This document shows positions 31,692 through 32,225 of a stretch of DNA of 32,225 bases, in pieces. Made by a program: the position numbers and the translations under genes. Location: positions 1 through 32,225 of the forward strand of contig JAILID010000177.1 in assembly GCA_024695465.1 (NCBI GenBank), read 5' to 3'. The first letter of the stretch is position 1. Every line of letters begins with the position of its first letter. The notes beneath the pieces were generated by a model. It did no database searches and was not told where the DNA came from. It worked only from the letters and a program-made list of their open reading frames with translations. This DNA comes from Lachnospiraceae bacterium (lineage in GTDB: Bacteria; Bacillota; Clostridia; Lachnospirales; Lachnospiraceae).

Positions 31692-32225
31692 AGGCAGTCA
31701 AGGGAACATTCACCCAGTCCGGCCAGTTCCAGGTCATCATCGGGAACACGGTTTCCGAATTCTACAACGACTTCGCGGAAGTCTCCGGTATCTCCGGCGT
31801 CTCCAAGGATGCCGTGAAGCAGGCCGCCAAGAAGAACCAGAACCCGCTGCAGAGGCTGGCGACGGTCCTGGCCGAGATCTTCACGCCGCTCCTGCCGGCC
31901 ATCATCACCGGCGGTCTTATCCTCGGTTTCCGCAACTGTATCGACTCCCTCTACATCTTTGAGGGCAATCACACCCTGGTTGAGCTCAGCCAGTTCTGGG
32001 CGGGCGTCGACCATTTCCTGTGGCTGATCGGTGAAGCGGTCTTCCACGTCGGCATTCCGGTAGGCATCTGTTGGTCCGTCGCGAAGAAGATGGGCACCAC
32101 CGAGATGCTTGGCCTGATCCTCGGCATGACCCTGGTCTCCGGCCAGCCCCTCACCGCTTACGCCGTGGCGGGCACTGCAGCGGCCGATATCCCGAAGTGG
32201 GATTTCCGGTTCATCGAGGTCAACA
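31661..32225 (+). pseudogene. treB: Trehalose-type PTS EIIBC component, 5' end missing, runs off the window
   Basis: The frame opens after a TGA at 31658-31660 and reads KADIGKIEGMKAVKGTFTQ, then SGQFQVIIGNTVSEFYNDF, NPLQRLATVLAEIFTPLLPA, IITGGLILGFRNCIDSLY, HFLWLIGEAVFHVGIPVGIC. This is TreB from the middle of the EIIB domain into the first helices of EIIC. The first 40-50 residues, including the phosphorylated Cys of EIIB, are absent. The first ATG in frame (31688) has no ribosome site. TreB imports trehalose as trehalose 6-phosphate; this copy could neither be phosphorylated by EIIA nor translated well. C-ending codon use resembles adhE and suggests that the parent gene was well expressed. 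The remainder lies beyond the window. Confidence 0.85.

Overview
The window looks like chromosomal DNA of a GC-rich clostridial Firmicute, most likely Lachnospiraceae or a close relative. The reasons are AAAGGAGG-type ribosome binding sites, sigma-A style -35/-10 pairs, GNAT-free but Rex-controlled fermentation genes (Rex next to bifunctional AdhE), SufB-like and SWIM/SNF2 proteins typical of that group, an MscL with a C-terminal zinc ribbon, MEP-pathway ispE, and lipoproteins with Ser/Glu-rich linkers. GC content by eye is in the mid to upper fifties percent. No rRNA, tRNA, CRISPR array, prophage or insertion sequence was seen.

Layout. 1-1.83 kb is a run of gene fragments: a C-terminal scrap of an unrecognised gene, the tail of hypB, a minus-strand potA-like ATPase that has lost its C-terminal domain, a 44-residue reading frame and a truncated SufB-like gene. 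1.9-3.6 kb is a secreted, very acidic protein with a duplicated beta-rich domain. 3.7-4.2 kb (Nudix hydrolase) converges on a large SNF2/SWIM helicase (4.2-8.0 kb, minus). 8.1-10.3 kb carries a CmpB-type membrane protein and an orphan BMP-type lipoprotein. 10.5-11.6 kb is a MocR/GabR regulator lacking its C-terminus. 11.6-13.8 kb (minus) holds a conserved membrane protein and a membrane-anchored polysaccharide deacetylase-like protein. 13.9-18.2 kb is rex, adhE and an APH-fold kinase. 18.3-21.7 kb is a GH1 (6-phospho-)beta-glucosidase and a lipoprotein esterase. 22.0-23.1 kb is mscL and a small sigma-like protein; 23.2-24.3 kb a TetR regulator with an MntP-like membrane protein. 24.4-26.9 kb is ddl-murF. 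26.9-27.7 kb (minus) is a PlsC acyltransferase. 28.0-31.5 kb is ispE-gntR-murI-DUF1934-HAD. The window ends in a broken trehalose locus where the start of treR is joined to the middle of treB.

How the parts work together. Rex senses NADH/NAD+ and very probably represses adhE through a site over its -35 box, and the kinase gene 22 bases downstream should share that transcript. ddl, murF and murI supply D-Ala-D-Ala, its ligation to the UDP-MurNAc peptide, and D-Glu for peptidoglycan. IspE (isoprenoid precursors, including the undecaprenyl carrier) and PlsC (phosphatidic acid) add envelope functions. The deacetylase-like protein, MscL and several lipoproteins also belong to the envelope. The GH1 enzyme and esterase suggest use of plant-derived glycans.

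Two patterns recur. First, at least five genes end or begin abruptly inside their conserved domains, with neighbouring control elements (terminator hairpin, promoter) directly at the break; at the treR/treB break both homologies share an 8-base stretch. These look like deletion scars, although assembly error must be excluded. Second, several predicted transcription starts fall at the foot of a stem-loop (potA, adhE, GH1 gene, esterase gene). I found no clearly new defence or mobile system.
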